From Micromussa lordhowensis (taxonomy: Eukaryota > Cnidaria > Anthozoa > Scleractinia > Lobophylliidae), in the NCBI GenBank assembly GCA_964020085.1, contig CAXHUQ010000947.1:87001-151000 (forward strand): a stretch of DNA of 64,000 nucleotides, read 5' to 3'. The notes under the pieces are model-generated. The model made no database searches. It saw nothing but the letters and a program-made list of their open reading frames with translations, and had not been told where the DNA came from. The translations under genes were made by a program, and so were the position numbers. Below, piece after piece: positions 47,101 through 59,992 of the stretch (its first letter is position 1; each line of letters begins with the position of its first letter).

Positions 47101-50100
47101 GTGCTAGGTTGGCACTTTAAGGAAATCCTAGTTAGGACATGATGACATTCGCGCCAGGGTGTTTTTTATGGCCTTTTTTTTGCAGAACTTTGACCTGCTC
47201 CCAACTTTGCAGAATTTCAGAAAATGCGCGCTGGGGGTCCCCTTGGCAAATTTGACATAGCTCGGCTCCACGGGCACTTTTAGAGGCGCGGTTTGTAGCA
47301 AAATGTTGTGCTAGGTTGGCACTTTAAGGAAATCGTAGTTACAACATGATGGCATTCGCGCCAGGGTGTTTTTTCTGGCCTTCTTTTTGCAGGAGTTTGA
47401 CCTGCTCCCAACTTTGCAGAATTTCAGAAAACGCGCGCTGGGGGTCCCCTTGGCAAATTTGACATAGCTCGGCTCCACGGGCACTTTTAGAGGCGCGGTT
47501 TGCAGCAAAATGTTGTGCTAGGTTAACACTTCAACGAAATCCTCGTTAGGACATGATGGTATTCGCGTCAGGGTGTTTTTTCTGGCCTTCTTTTTGCAGG
47601 AGTTTGACCTGCTCCCAACTTTGCAGAATTTCAGAAAACGCGCGCTGGGGGTCCCCTTGGCAAATTTGACATAGCTCGGCTCCACGGGCACTTTTAGAGG
47701 CGCGGTTTGCAGCAAAATGTTGTGCTAGGTTAACACTTCAACGAAATCCTAGTTAGGACATGATGGCATTCGCGCCAGGGTGTTTTTTTTAGCCTTCTTA
47801 TTGCAGGAGTTTGACCTGCTCCCAACTTTGCAGAATTTCAGAAAACGCGCGCTGGGAGTCCCCTTGGCAAATTTGACATAGCTCGGCTCCACGGGCACTT
47901 TTAGAGGCGCGGTTTGCAGCAAAATGTTGTGCTAGGTTGGCACTTTAAGGAAATTGTAGTTAGGAGATGATGGCATTCGCGCCAGGGTGTTTTTTCTAGC
48001 CTTCTTTTTGCAGCAGTTTGACCTGCTCCCAACTTTGCAGAATTTCAGAAAACGCCCGCTGGGGGTCCCCTTGGCAAATTTGACATAGCTCGGCACCAGG
48101 GGCTCTTTTAGAGGCGCGGTTTGCAGCAAAATGTTGTGCAAGGTTGGCACTTGAAGGATATTCTAGTTAGGACATGATGGCATTCGCGCCAGGGTAGTTT
48201 TTCTGGCCTTCTTTTTACAGGAGTTTGACCTGCTCCCAACTTTGCAGAATTTCAGAAAAAGCGCGCTGGGGTCCCCTTGGCAAATTTGACATAGCTCGGC
48301 TCCACGGGCACTTTTAGAGGCGCGGTTTGCAGCAAAATGTTGTGCTAGGTTGGCACTTCAAGGAAATTCTAGTTAGGACATGATGGCATTCGCGCCAGGG
48401 TGTTTTTTCTGGCCTTCTTTTTGCAGGAGTTTGACCTGCTCCCAACTTTGCAGAATTTCAGAAAACGCGCGCTGGGGGTCTCCTTGGCAACTTTCACATA
48501 GCTCGGCTCCACGGGCAGTTTTAGAGGCGCGGTTTGCAGCAAAATGTTGTGCTAGGTTGGCACTTTAAGGAAATGCTAGTTAGGACATGATGGCATTCGC
48601 GCCAGGGTGTTTTTCCTGGCCTTCTTTTTGCAGGAGTTTGATTTGCTCCCAACTTTGCAGAATTTCAGAAAACGCGCGCTGGGGGTCCCCTTGGCAAATT
48701 TGACATAGCTCGGCTCCGCGGGCACTTTTAGAGACGCGGTTTGCAGCAAAATGTTGTGCTAGGTTGGCACTTCAAGGAAATGTTAGTTAGAACATGATGG
48801 TATTCGCGCTAGGGTGTTTGTTCTGGCCTTCTTTTTGCAGGAGTTTGACATGCTCCCAACTTTGCAGAATTTCAGAAAACGCGCGCTGGGGGTCCCCTTG
48901 GCAAATTTGACATAGCGCAGCTCCACGGGCAATTTTAGAGGCGCGGTTTCCAGCAAAATGTTGTGCTAGGTTGGCACTTCAAGGAAATTCTAGTTAGGAC
49001 ATGATGGCATTCGCGCCAGGGTGTTTTTTCTGCCCTTTTTTTGGCAGAAGTTTGACCTGCTCCCAACTTTGCAGAATTTCAGAAAACGCGCGCTGGGGGT
49101 CTCCTTGGCAACTTTCACATAGCTCGGCTCCACGGGCACTTTTAGAGGCGCGGTTTGCAGCAAAATGTTCTGCTAGCTTGGCACTTTAAGGAAATGCTAG
49201 TTAGGACATGATGGCATTCGCGCCAGGGTGTTTTTCCTGGCCTTCTTTTTGCAGGAGTTTGATTTGCTCCCAACTTTGCAGAATTTTAGAAAACGCGCGC
49301 TGGGGGTCCCCTTGGCAAATTTGACATAGCTCGGCTCCGCGGGCACTTTTAGAGACGCGGTTTGCAGCAAAATGTTGTGCTAGGTTGGCACTTCAAGGAA
49401 ATGTTAGTTAGAACATGATGGTATTCGCGCTAGGGTGTTTGTTCTGGCCTTCTTTTTGCAGGAGTTTGACATGCTCCCAACTTTGCAGAATTTCAGAAAA
49501 CGCGCGCTGGGGGTCCCCTTGGCAAATTTGACATAGCGCAGCTCCACGGGCAATTTTAGAGGCGCGGTTTCCAGCAAAATGTTGTGCTAGGTTGGCACTT
49601 CAAGGAAATTCTAGTTAGGACATGATGGCATTCGCGCCAGGGTGTTTTTTCTGCCCTTTTTTTGGCAGAAGTTTGACCTGCTCCCAACTTTGCAGAATTT
49701 CAGAAAACGCGCGCTGGGGGTCCCCTTGGCAAATTTGACATAGCTCGGCTCCACGGGCACTTTTAGAGGCGCGGTTTGCAGCAAAATGTTCTGCTAGCTT
49801 GGCACTTTAAGGAAATGCTAGTTAGAACATGATGGCATTCGCGCTAGGGTGTTTTTCTGGCCTTCTTTTTGCAGGAGTTTGACCTGCTCCCAACTTTGCA
49901 GAATTTCAGAAAACGCGCGCTGGGGGTCCCCTTGGCAAATTTGACATAGCTCGGCTCCACGGGCAGTTTTAGAGGCGCGGTTTGCAGCAAAATGTTGTGC
50001 TAGGTTGGCACTTTAAGTAAATCTAAGTTAGGACATGATGGCATTCGCGCCAGGGTGTTTTTTCTGGCCTTCTTTTTGCAGGAGTTTGACCTGCTCCCAA

Positions 50101-50630
50101 CTTTGCAGAATTTCAGAAAACGCGCGCTGGGGGTCCCCTTGGCAAATTTGACATAGCTCGGCTCCACGGGCATTTTTAGAGGCACGGTTTGCAGCAAAAT
50201 GTTGTGCTAGGTTGGCACTTCAAGGAAATCTTAGTTAGGACATGATGGCATTCGCGCCAGGGTGTTTTTTCTGGCCTTCTTTTTGCAGGAGTTTGACCTG
50301 CTCCCAACTTTGCAGAATTTCAGAAAACGCGCGCTGGGGGTCCCCTTGGCAAATTTGACATAGCTCGGCTCCACGGCCACTTTTAGAGGCGCGGTTTGCA
50401 GCAAAATGTTGTGCTAGGTTGGCACTTCAAGGAAATTCTAGTTAGGAGATGATGGCATTCGCGCCAGGGTGTTTTTTCTAGCCTTCTTTTTGCAAGAGTT
50501 TGACCTGCTCCCAACTTTGCAGAATTTCAGAAAACGCCCGCTGGGGGTCCCCTTGGCAAATTTGACATAGCTCGGCTCCAGGGGCACTTTTAGAGGCGCG
50601 GTTTGCAGCAAAATGTTGTGCTAGGTTGGC
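47101..50630. repeat. Mixed monomers with a 621-bp trimer duplication
   Basis: About 17 monomers lie between instances III and IV. They include aggttaacacttcaacg units (47519 and 47725) like those at 25-26 kb, a V1 unit (48150), and a unit with tggcaactttcacatagc (48486) followed by a gatttgctcc unit. A three-monomer segment is duplicated at 621 bp: gctccgcgggc at 48713 and 49334, gtattcgcgctaggg at 48800 and 49421, gcgcagctcc at 48915 and 49536, and tttccagcaaaatg at 48948 and 49569. Units with ctgctagcttggcac (49169 and 49791) resemble those at 21.03 and 24.75 kb. Confidence 0.75.
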
Positions 50631-53600
50631 ACTTGAAGGATATTCTAGTTAGGACATGATGGCATTCGCGCCAGGGTAGTTTTTCTGGCCTTCTTTTTAC
50701 AGGAGTTTGACCTGCTCCCAACTTTGCAGAATTTCAGAAAACGCGCGCTGGGGGTCCCCTTGGCAAATTTGACATAGCTCGGCTCCACGGGCACTTTTAG
50801 AGGCGCGGTTTGCAGCAAAATGTTGTGCTAGGTTGGCACTTCAAGGAAATTCTAGTTAGGACATGATGGCATTCGCGCCAGGGTGTTTTTTGTGGCCTTC
50901 TTTTTGCAGGAGTTTGACCTGCTCCCAACTTTGCAGAATTTCAGAAAACGCGCGCTGGGGGTCCCCTTGGCAAATTTCACATAGCTCGGCTCCACGGGCA
51001 CTTTTAGAGGCGCGGTTTTCCGCAAAATGTTGTGCTAGGTTGGCACTTCAAGGAAATCCTAGTTAGGACATGATGGCATTCGCGCCAGGGGGTTTTTCCT
51101 GGCCTTCTTTTTGCAGGAGTTTGATTTGCTCCCAACTTTGCAGAATTTCAGAAAACGCGCGCTGGGGGTCCCCTTGGCAAATTTGACATAGCTCGGCTCC
51201 ACGGGCACTTTTAGAGGCGCGGTTTGCAGCAAAATGTTGTGCTAGGTTGGCACTTTAAGGAAATCTTAGTTACGCCATGATGGCATTCGCGCCAGGGTGT
51301 TTTTTTTAACCTTCTTTTTGCAGGAGTTTGACCTGCTCCCAACTTTGCAGAATTTCAGAAAACGCGCGCTGGGGGTCCCCTTGGCAAATTTGACATAGCT
51401 CGGCTCCACGGGCACTTTTAGAGGCGCGGTTTGCCGCAAAATGTTGTGCTAGGTTGGCACTTCAAGGAAATTCTAGTTAAGACATGATGGCATTCGCGCC
51501 AGGGTGTTTTTTCTGGCCTTCTTTTTGCAGGAGTTTGACCTGCTCCCAACTTTGCAGAATTTCAGAAAACGCGCGCTGAAGGTCCCCTTGGCAAATTTGA
51601 CATAGCTCGGCTCCACGGGCACTTTTAGAGGCGCGGTTTGCAGCAAAATGTTGTGCTAGGTTGGCACTTTAAGGAAATCCTAGTTAGGACATGATGGCGT
51701 TCGCGCCAGGGTGTTTTTTCTGGCCTTCTTTTTGCAGGAGTTTGACCTGCTCCCAACTTTGCAGAATTTCAGAAAACGCGCGCTGGGGGTCTTCTTGGCA
51801 AATTTGACATAGCTCGGCTCCACGGGCACTTTTAGAGGCGCGGTTTGCAGCAAAATGTTGTGCTAGGTTGGCACTTTAAGGAAATTTTACTTAGGACATA
51901 ATGGCATTCGCGCCAGGGTGTTTTTTTCTGGCCTTCTTTTTGCAGGAGTTTGACCTGCTCCCAACTTTGCAGAATTTCAGAAAACGCGCGCTGGGGGTCC
52001 CCTTGGCAAATTTGACATAGCTCGGCTCCACGGGCACTTTTAGAGGAGCGGTTTGCAGCAAAATGTTGTGCTAGGTTGGCACTTGAAAGAAATCCTAGTT
52101 AGGACATGGTGGCATTCGCGCCAGGGTGTTTTTTCTGGCCTTCTTTTTGCAGGAGTTTGACCTGCTCTCAACTTTGCAAAATTTCAGAAAACGCGCGCTG
52201 GGGGTCCCCTTGGCAAATTTGACATAGCTCGGCTCCATGGGCACTTTTAGAGGCGCCGTTTGCAGCAAAATGTTGTGCTAGGTTGGCACTTCAAGGAAGT
52301 TCTAGTTCGGACATGATGGCATTCGCGCCAGGGTGTTTTTTCCGGCCTTCTTTTTGCAGGAGTTTGACCTGCTCCCAACTTTGCAGAATTTCAGAAAACG
52401 CGCGCTGGGGGTCCCCTTGGCAAATTTGACATACCTCGGCTCCACGGGCACTTTTAGAGGCACGGTTTGCAGCAAAATGTTGTGCTAGGTTGGCACTTTA
52501 AGGAAATTGTAGTTAGGACATGATGGCATTCGCACCAGGGTGTTTTTTCTGGCCTTCTTTTTGCAGGAGTTTGACCTGCTCCCAACTTTGCAGAATTTCA
52601 GAAAACGCGCGCTGGGGGGATCCCTTGGCAAATTTGACATAGCTCGGCTCCACGGGCACTTTTAGAGGCGCGGTTTGCAGCAAAATGTTGTGCTAGGTTG
52701 GCACTTCTAGGAAATCCTAGTTAGGACATGATGGCATTCCCGCCAGGGTTTTTTTTTCTGGCCTTCTTTTTGCAGGAGTTTGACCTGCTCCCAACTTTGC
52801 AGAATTTCAGAAAACGCGCGCTGGGGGTCCCCTTGGCAAATTTGACATAGCTCGGCTCCACGGGCACTTTTAGAGGCGCGGTTTGCAGCAAAATGTTGTG
52901 CAAGGTAGGCACTTCAAGGAAATTTTAGTTAGGACATGATGGCATTCGCGGCACGGTGTTTTTTCTGGCCTTCTTTTTGCAGGAGTTTGACCTGCTCCCA
53001 ACTTTGCAGAAGTTCAGAAAACGCGCGCTGGGGGTCCCCTTGGCAAATTTGACATAGCTCGGCTCCACGGGCACTTTTAGAGGCGCGGTTTGCAGCAAAA
53101 TGTTGTGCTAGGTTAACACTTCAACAAAATCCTAGTTAGGACATGATGGCATTCGCGCCAGGGTGTTTTTTCTGGCCTTCTTTTTGCAGGAGTTTGACAT
53201 GCTCCCAACTTTGCAGAATTTCAGAAAACGCGCGCTGGGGGTCCCCTTGGCAAATTTGACATAGCGCGGCTCCACGGGCAATTTTAGAGGCGCGGTTTGC
53301 ACCAAAATGTTGTGCTAGGTTGCCACTTTAAGGAAATCCTAGTTAGGACATGATGGTATTTGCGCCAGGGTGTTTTTTCTGGCCTTTTTTTTGCAGAAGT
53401 TTGACCTGCTCCCAACTTTGCAGAATTTCAGAAAACGCGCGCTGGGGGTCCCCTTGGCAAATTTGACATAGCTCGGCTCCACGGGCACTTTTAGAGGCGC
53501 GGTTTGCAGCAAAATGTTGTGCTAGCTTAACACTTGAAGGAAATCCTAGTTAGGACATGATGGCATTCGCGCCGAAGTGTTTTTTCTGGCCTTCTTTTTG

Positions 53601-55020
53601 CAGGAGTTTGACCTGCTCCCAACTTTGCAGAATTTCAGAAAACGCGCGCTGGGGGTCCCCTTGGCAAATTTGACATAGCTCGGCTCCACGGGCACTTTTA
53701 GAGGCGCGGTTTGCAGCAAAATGTTGTGCTAGGTTAACACTTCAACAAAATCCTAGTTAGGACATGATGGCATTCGCGCCAGGGTGTTTTTTCTGGCCTT
53801 CTTTTTGCAGGAGTTTGACATGCTCCCAACTTTGCAGAATTTCAGAAAACGCGCGCTGGGGGTCCCCTTGGCAAATTTGACATAGCTCGGCTCCACGGGC
53901 ACTTTTAGAGGCGCGGTTTGCAGCAAAATGTTGTGCTAGGTGGGCTCTTCAAGGAAATTTTAGTTAGGACATGATGGCATTCGCGCCAGGGTGTTTTTTC
54001 TGGCCTTCTTTTTGCAGGAGTTTGACCTGCTCCCAACTTTGCAGAATTTCAGAAAACGCGGGCTGGGGGTCCCCTTGGCAAATTTGACATAGCTCGGCTC
54101 CACGGGCACTTTTAGAGGCGCGGTTTGCAGCAAAATGTTGTGCTAGGTTGGCACTTCAAGAAAATTTTAGTTAACACATGATGGCATTCGCTCCAGGGTG
54201 TTTTTTCTGGCCTTCTTTTTGCAGGAGTTTGACCTGCTCCCAACTTTGCAGAATTTCAGAAAACGCGCGCTGGGGGTCCCCTTGGCAAATTTGACATAGC
54301 TCGGCTCCACGGGCACTTTTAGAGGCGCGGTTTGCAGCAAAATGTTGTGCTAGGTAAGCTCTTCAAGGAAATTCTAGTTAGGACATGATGGCATTCGCGC
54401 CAGGGTGTTTTTTCTGGCCTTCTTTTTGCAGGAGTTTGACCTGCTCCCAACTTTGCAGAATTTCATAAAACGCGCGCTGGGGGTCCCCTTGGCAAATTTG
54501 ACATAGCTCGGCTCCACGGGCACTTTTAGAGGCGCGGTTTGCAGCAAAATGTTGTGCTAGGTGGGCACTTCAAGGGAGTTCTAGTTAGGACATGATGGCA
54601 TTCGCGCCAGGGTGTTTTTTCTGGCCTTCTTTTTGCAGGAGTTTGACCTGCTCCCAACTTTGCAGATTTTCAGAAAACGCGCGCTGGGGGTTCCCTTTGG
54701 CAAATTTGACATAGCTCGGCTCCACGGGCACTTTTAGAGGCGCGGTTTGCAGCAAAATGTTGTGCTAGGTTGGCACTTCAAGGAAATTCTAGTTAGGACA
54801 TGATGGCATTCGCGCCAGGGTGTTTTTCCTGGCCTTCTTTTTGCAGGAGTTTGATTTGCTCCCAACTTTGCAGAATTTCAGAAAACGCGCGCTGGGGGTC
54901 CCCTTGGAAAATTTGACATAGCTCGGCTCCACGGGCACTTTTAGAGGCGCGGTTTGCAGCAAAATGTTGTGCTAGGTTGGCACTTGAAGGAAATCCTAGT
55001 TAAGACATGATGGCATTCGC
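50631..55020. repeat. Long ordered block, instance IV, left part (V1-V8, T1-T4, U, T5-T6)
   Basis: The sequence V1-V6 (50631 to about 51870) matches instance II at an offset of about 15935 bp, including gttttccgcaaaatg (51014), gctgaaggtcc (51576) and gtcttcttgg (51788). Two extra units follow (gaggagcgg, 52045; catggtggc, 52104), then V7, V8 (ggggggatccc, 52614), T1 and T2. The next unit joins aggttaacacttcaac to a T3-type right half. T4 and U-group units lead to T5 with ggttccctttgg (54690) and then T6. Confidence 0.78.
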
Positions 55021-58000
55021 GCCAGGGTGTTTTCTCTGGCCTTCTTTTTGCAGGAGTTTGATTTGCTCCCAACTTTGCAGAATTTCAGAAAACGCGCGCT
55101 GGGGGTCCCCTTGGCAAATTTGCATAGCTCGGCTCCACGGGCACTTTTAGAGGTGCGGTTTGCAGCAAAATGTTGTGCTAGGTTGGCACTTCAAGGAAAT
55201 CCTAGTTAGGCCATGATGGCATTCGCGCCAGGGTGTTTTTTTTTAACCTTCTTTTTGCAGGAGTTTGACCTGCTCCCAACTTTGCAGAATTTCAGAAAAC
55301 GCGCGCTGGGGGTCCCCTTGGTAAATTTGACATAGCTCGGCTCCACGGGCACTTTTAGAGGCGCGGTTTGCAGCAAAATGTTGTGCTAGGTTGGCTCTTT
55401 AAGGAAATTTTAGTTAAGACATGATGGCATTCGCGCCGGGGTGTTTTTTCTGGCCTTCTTTTTGTAGGAGTTTGACCTGCTCCCAACTTTGCAGAATTTC
55501 AGAAAACGCGCGCTGGGGGTCCCCTTGGCAAATTTGACATAGCTCGGCTCCACGGCACTTTTAGAGGCGCGGTTTGCAGCAAAATGTTGTGCTAGGTTGG
55601 CACTTCAAGGAAATTCTAGTTAACACATGATGGCATTCGCTCCAGGGTGTTTTTTCTGGCCTTCTTTTTGCAGGAGTTTGACCTGCTCCCAACTTTGCAG
55701 AATTTCAGAAAACGCGCGCTGGGGGTCCCCTTGGCAAATTTGACATAGCTCGGCTCCACGGGCACTTTTAGAGGCGCGGTTTGCAGCAAAATGTTGTGCT
55801 AGGTAAGCTCTTCAAGGAAATTCTAGTTAGGACATGATGGCATTCGCGCCAGGGTGTTTTTTCTGGCCTTCTTTTTGCAGGAGTTTGACCTGCTCCCAAC
55901 TTTGCAGATTTTCAGAAAACGCGCGCTGGGGGTTCCCTTTGGCAAATTTGACATAGCTCGGCTCCACGGGCACTTTTAGAGGCGCGGTTTGCAGCAAAAT
56001 GTTGTGCTAGGTTGGCACTTCAAGGAAATTCTAGTTAGGACATGATGGCATTCGCGCCAGGGTGTTTTTCCTGGCCTTCTTTTTGCAGGAGTTTGATTTG
56101 CTCCCAACTTTGCAGAATTTCAGAAAACGCGCGCTGGGGGTCCCCTTGGAAAATTTGACATAGCTCGGCTCCACGGGCACTTTTAGAGGCGCGGTTTGCA
56201 GCAAAATGTTGTGCTAGGTTGGCACTTGAAGGAAATCCTAGTTAAGACATGATGGCATTCGCGCCAGGGTGTTTTTTCTGGCCTTCTTTTTGCAGGAGTT
56301 TGATTTGCTCCCAACTTTGCAGAATTTCAGAAAACGCGCGCTGGGGGTCCCCTTGGCAAATTTGCATAGCTCGGCTCCACGGGCACTTTTAGAGGTGCGG
56401 TTTGCAGCAAAATGTTGTGCTAGGTTGGCACTTCAAGGAAATCCTAGTTAGGCCATGATGGCATTCGCGCCAGGGTGTTTTTTTTTAACCTTCTTTTTGC
56501 AGGAGTTTGACCTGCTCCCAACTTTGCAGAATTTCAGAAAACGCGCGCTGGGGGTCCCCTTGGTAAATTTGACATAGCTCGGCTCCACGGGCACTTTTAG
56601 AGGCGCGGTTTGCAGCAAAATGTTGTGCTAGGTTGGCTCTTTAAGGAAATTTTAGTTAAGACATGATGGCATTCGCGCCGGGGTGTTTTTTCTGGCCTTC
56701 TTTTTGTAGGAGTTTGACCTGCTCCCAACTTTGCAGAATTTCAGAAAACGCGCGCTGGGGGTCCCCTTGGCAAATTTGACATAGCTCGGCTCCACGGCAC
56801 TTTTAGAGGCGCGGTTTGCAGCAAAATGTTGTGCTAGGTTGGCACTTCAAGGAAATTCTAGTTAACACATGATGGCATTCGCTCCAGGGTGTTTTTTCTG
56901 GCCTTCTTTTTGCAGGAGTTTGACCTGCTCCCAACTTTGCAGAATTTCAGAAAACGCGCGCTGGGGGTCCCCTTGGCAAATTTGACATAGCTCGGCTCCA
57001 CGGGCACTTTTAGAGGCGCGGTTTGCAGCAAAATGTTGTGCTAGGTAAGCTCTTCAAGGAAATTCTAGTTAGGACATGATGGCATTCGCGCCAGGGTGTT
57101 TTTTCTGGCCTTCTTTTTGCAGGAGTTTGACCTGCTCCCAACTTTGCAGAATTTCATAAAACGCGCGCTGGGGGTCCCCTTGGCAAATTTGACATAGCTC
57201 GGCTCCACGGGCACTTTTAGAGGCGCGGTTTGCAGCAAAATGTTGTGCTAGGTGGGCACTTCAAGGGAGTTCTAGTTAGGACATGATGGCATTCGCGCCA
57301 GGGTGTTTTTTCTGGCCTTCTTTTTGCAGGAGTTTGACCTGCTCCCAACTTTGCAGATTTTCAGAAAACGCGCGCTGGGGGTTCCCTTTGGCAAATTTGA
57401 CATAGCTCGGCTCCACGGGCACTTTTAGAGGCGCGGTTTGCAGCAAAATGTTGTGCTAGGTTGGCACTTCAAGGAAATTCTAGTTAGGACATGATGGCAT
57501 TCGCGCCAGGGTGTTTTTCCTGGCCTTCTTTTTGCAGGAGTTTGATTTGCTCCCAACTTTGCAGAATTTCAGAAAACGCGCGCTGGGGGTCCCCTTGGAA
57601 AATTTGACATAGCTCGGCTCCACGGGCACTTTTAGAGGCGCGGTTTGCAGCAAAATGTTGTGCTAGGTTGGCACTTGAAGGAAATCCTAGTTAAGACATG
57701 ATGGCATTCGCGCCAGGGTGTTTTTTCTGGCCTTCTTTTTGCAGGAGTTTGATTTGCTCCCAACTTTGCAGAATTTCAGAAAACGCGCGCTGGGGGTCCC
57801 CTTGGCAAATTTGCATAGCTCGGCTCCACGGGCACTTTTAGAGGTGCGGTTTGCAGCAAAATGTTGTGCTAGGTTGGCACTTCAAGGAAATCCTAGTTAG
57901 GCCATGATGGCATTCGCGCCAGGGTGTTTTTTTTTAACCTTCTTTTTGCAGGAGTTTGACCTGCTCCCAACTTTGCAGAATTTCAGAAAACGCGCGCTGG

Positions 58001-59992
58001 GGGTCCCCTTGGTAAATTTGACATAGCTCGGCTCCACGGGCACTTTTAGAGGCGCGGTTTGCAGCAAAATGTTGTGCTAGGTTGGCTCTTTAAGGAAATT
58101 TTAGTTAAGACATGATGGCATTCGCGCCGGGGTGTTTTTTCTGGCCTTCTTTTTGTAGGAGTTTGACCTGCTCCCAACTTTGCAGAATTTCAGAAAACGC
58201 GCGCTGGGGGTCCCCTTGGCAAATTTGACATAGCTCGGCTCCACGGCACTTTTAGAGGCGCGGTTTGCAGCAAAATGTTGTGCTAGGTTGGCACTTCAAG
58301 GAAATTCTAGTTAGGACATGATGGCATTCGCGCCAGGGTGTTTTTTCTGGCCTTCTTTTTGCAGGAGTTTGACCTGCTCCCAACTTTGCAGAATTTCAGA
58401 AAACGCGCGCTGGGGGTCCCCTTGGCAAATTTGACATAGCTCGGCTCCACGGGCACTTTTAGAGGCGCGGTTTGCAGCAAAATGTTGTGCTAGGTTGGCA
58501 CTTGAAGGAAATGTTAGATAGGACATGATGGCATTCGCGCCAGGGTGATTTTTCTGGCCTTCTTTTTTCAGGAGTTTGACCTGCTTTCAACTTTGCAGAA
58601 TTTCAGAAAACGCGCGCTGGGGGTCTCCTTGGCAAATTTGACATAGCTCGGCTCCACGGGCACTTTTAGAGGCGCGGTTTGCAGCAAAATGTTGTGCTAG
58701 GTTGGCACTTTAAGGAAATCCTAGTTAGGACATGATGGCATTCGCGCCAGGGTGTTTTTTCTGGCCTTCTTTTTGCAGGAGTTTGACCTGCTCCCAACTT
58801 TGCAGAATTTCAGAAAACGCGCGCTGGGGGTCCCCTTGGCAAATTTGACATAGCTCGGCTCCACGGGCACTTTTAGAGGCGCGGTTTGCAGCAAAATGTT
58901 GTGCTAGGTTGGCACTTGAAGGAAATATTAGTTAGGACATGATGGCATTCGCGCCAGGGTGTTTTTTCTGGCCTTCTTTTTGCAGGAGTTTGACCTGCTC
59001 CCAACTTTGCAGAATTTCAGAAAACGCGCGCTGGGGGTCCCCTTGGCAAATTTGACATAGCTCGGCTCCACGGGCACTTTTAGAGGCGCGGTTTGCAGCA
59101 AAATGTTGTGCTAGGTTAGGTCTTTAAGGAAATTTTAGTTAGGACATGATGGCATTCGCGCCAGGGTGTTTTTTCTGGCCTTCTTTTTGTAGGAGTTTGA
59201 CCTGCTCCCAACTTTGCAGAATTTCAGAAAACGCGCGCTGGGGGTCCCCTTGGCAAATTTGACATAGCTCGGCTCCACGGCACTTTTAGAGGCGCGGTTT
59301 GCAGCAAAATGTTGTGCTAGGTTGGCACTTCAAGGAAATTCTAGTTAGGACATGATGGCATTCGCGCCAGGGTGTTTTTTTCTGGCCTTCTTTTTGCAGG
59401 AGTTTGACCTGCTCCCAACTTTGCAGAATTTCAGAAAACGCGCGCTGGGGGTCCCCTTGGCAAATTTGACATAGCTCGGCTCCACGGCACTTTTAGAGGC
59501 GCGGTTTGCAGCAAAATGTTGTGCTAGGTTGGCACTTCAAGGAAATTCTAGTTAGGACATGATGGCATTCGCGCCAGGGTGTTTTTTCTGGCCTTCTTTT
59601 TGCAGGAGTTTGACCTGCTCCCAACTTTGCAGAATTTCAGAAAACGCGCGCTGGGGGTCCCCTTGGCAAATTTGACATAGCTCGGCTCCACGGGCACTTT
59701 TAGAGGCACGGTTTGCAGCAAAATGTTGTGCTAGGTTGGCACTTCAAGGAAATCTTAGTTAAGACATGATGGCATTCGCGCCAGGGTGTTTTTTCTGGCC
59801 TTCTTTTTGCAGGAGTTTGACCTGCTCCCAACTTTGCAGAATTTCAGAAAACGCGCGCTGGGGGTCCCCTTGGCAAATTTGACATAGCTCGGCTCCACGG
59901 GCACTTTTAGAGGCGCGGTTTGCAGCAAAATGTTGTGCTAGGTTGGCACTTTAAGGAAATCCTAGTTAGGACATGATGGCATTCGCGCCAGG
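55021..59992. repeat. Successive 6-mer, 7-mer and 11-mer HORs anchored on T7
   Basis: The T7 unit (gatttgctcc, tttgcatagc, gaggtgcgg) recurs at 55027, 56269 and 57718, and its right half recurs at 59993, giving spacings of 1242, 1449 and 2275 bp: 6, 7 and 11 monomers (the last two bases short). The first two units run T7 T8 T10, then U6 (taacacatg, gctccaggg) and U7 (gtaagctcttc), then T5 and T6. In the 6-mer, U7 and T5 are one chimeric monomer; in the 7-mer they are separate (cataaaacgcg at 57155, then cagattttc). The 11-mer runs T7 T8 T10 T11 T12-T18. Confidence 0.83.
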
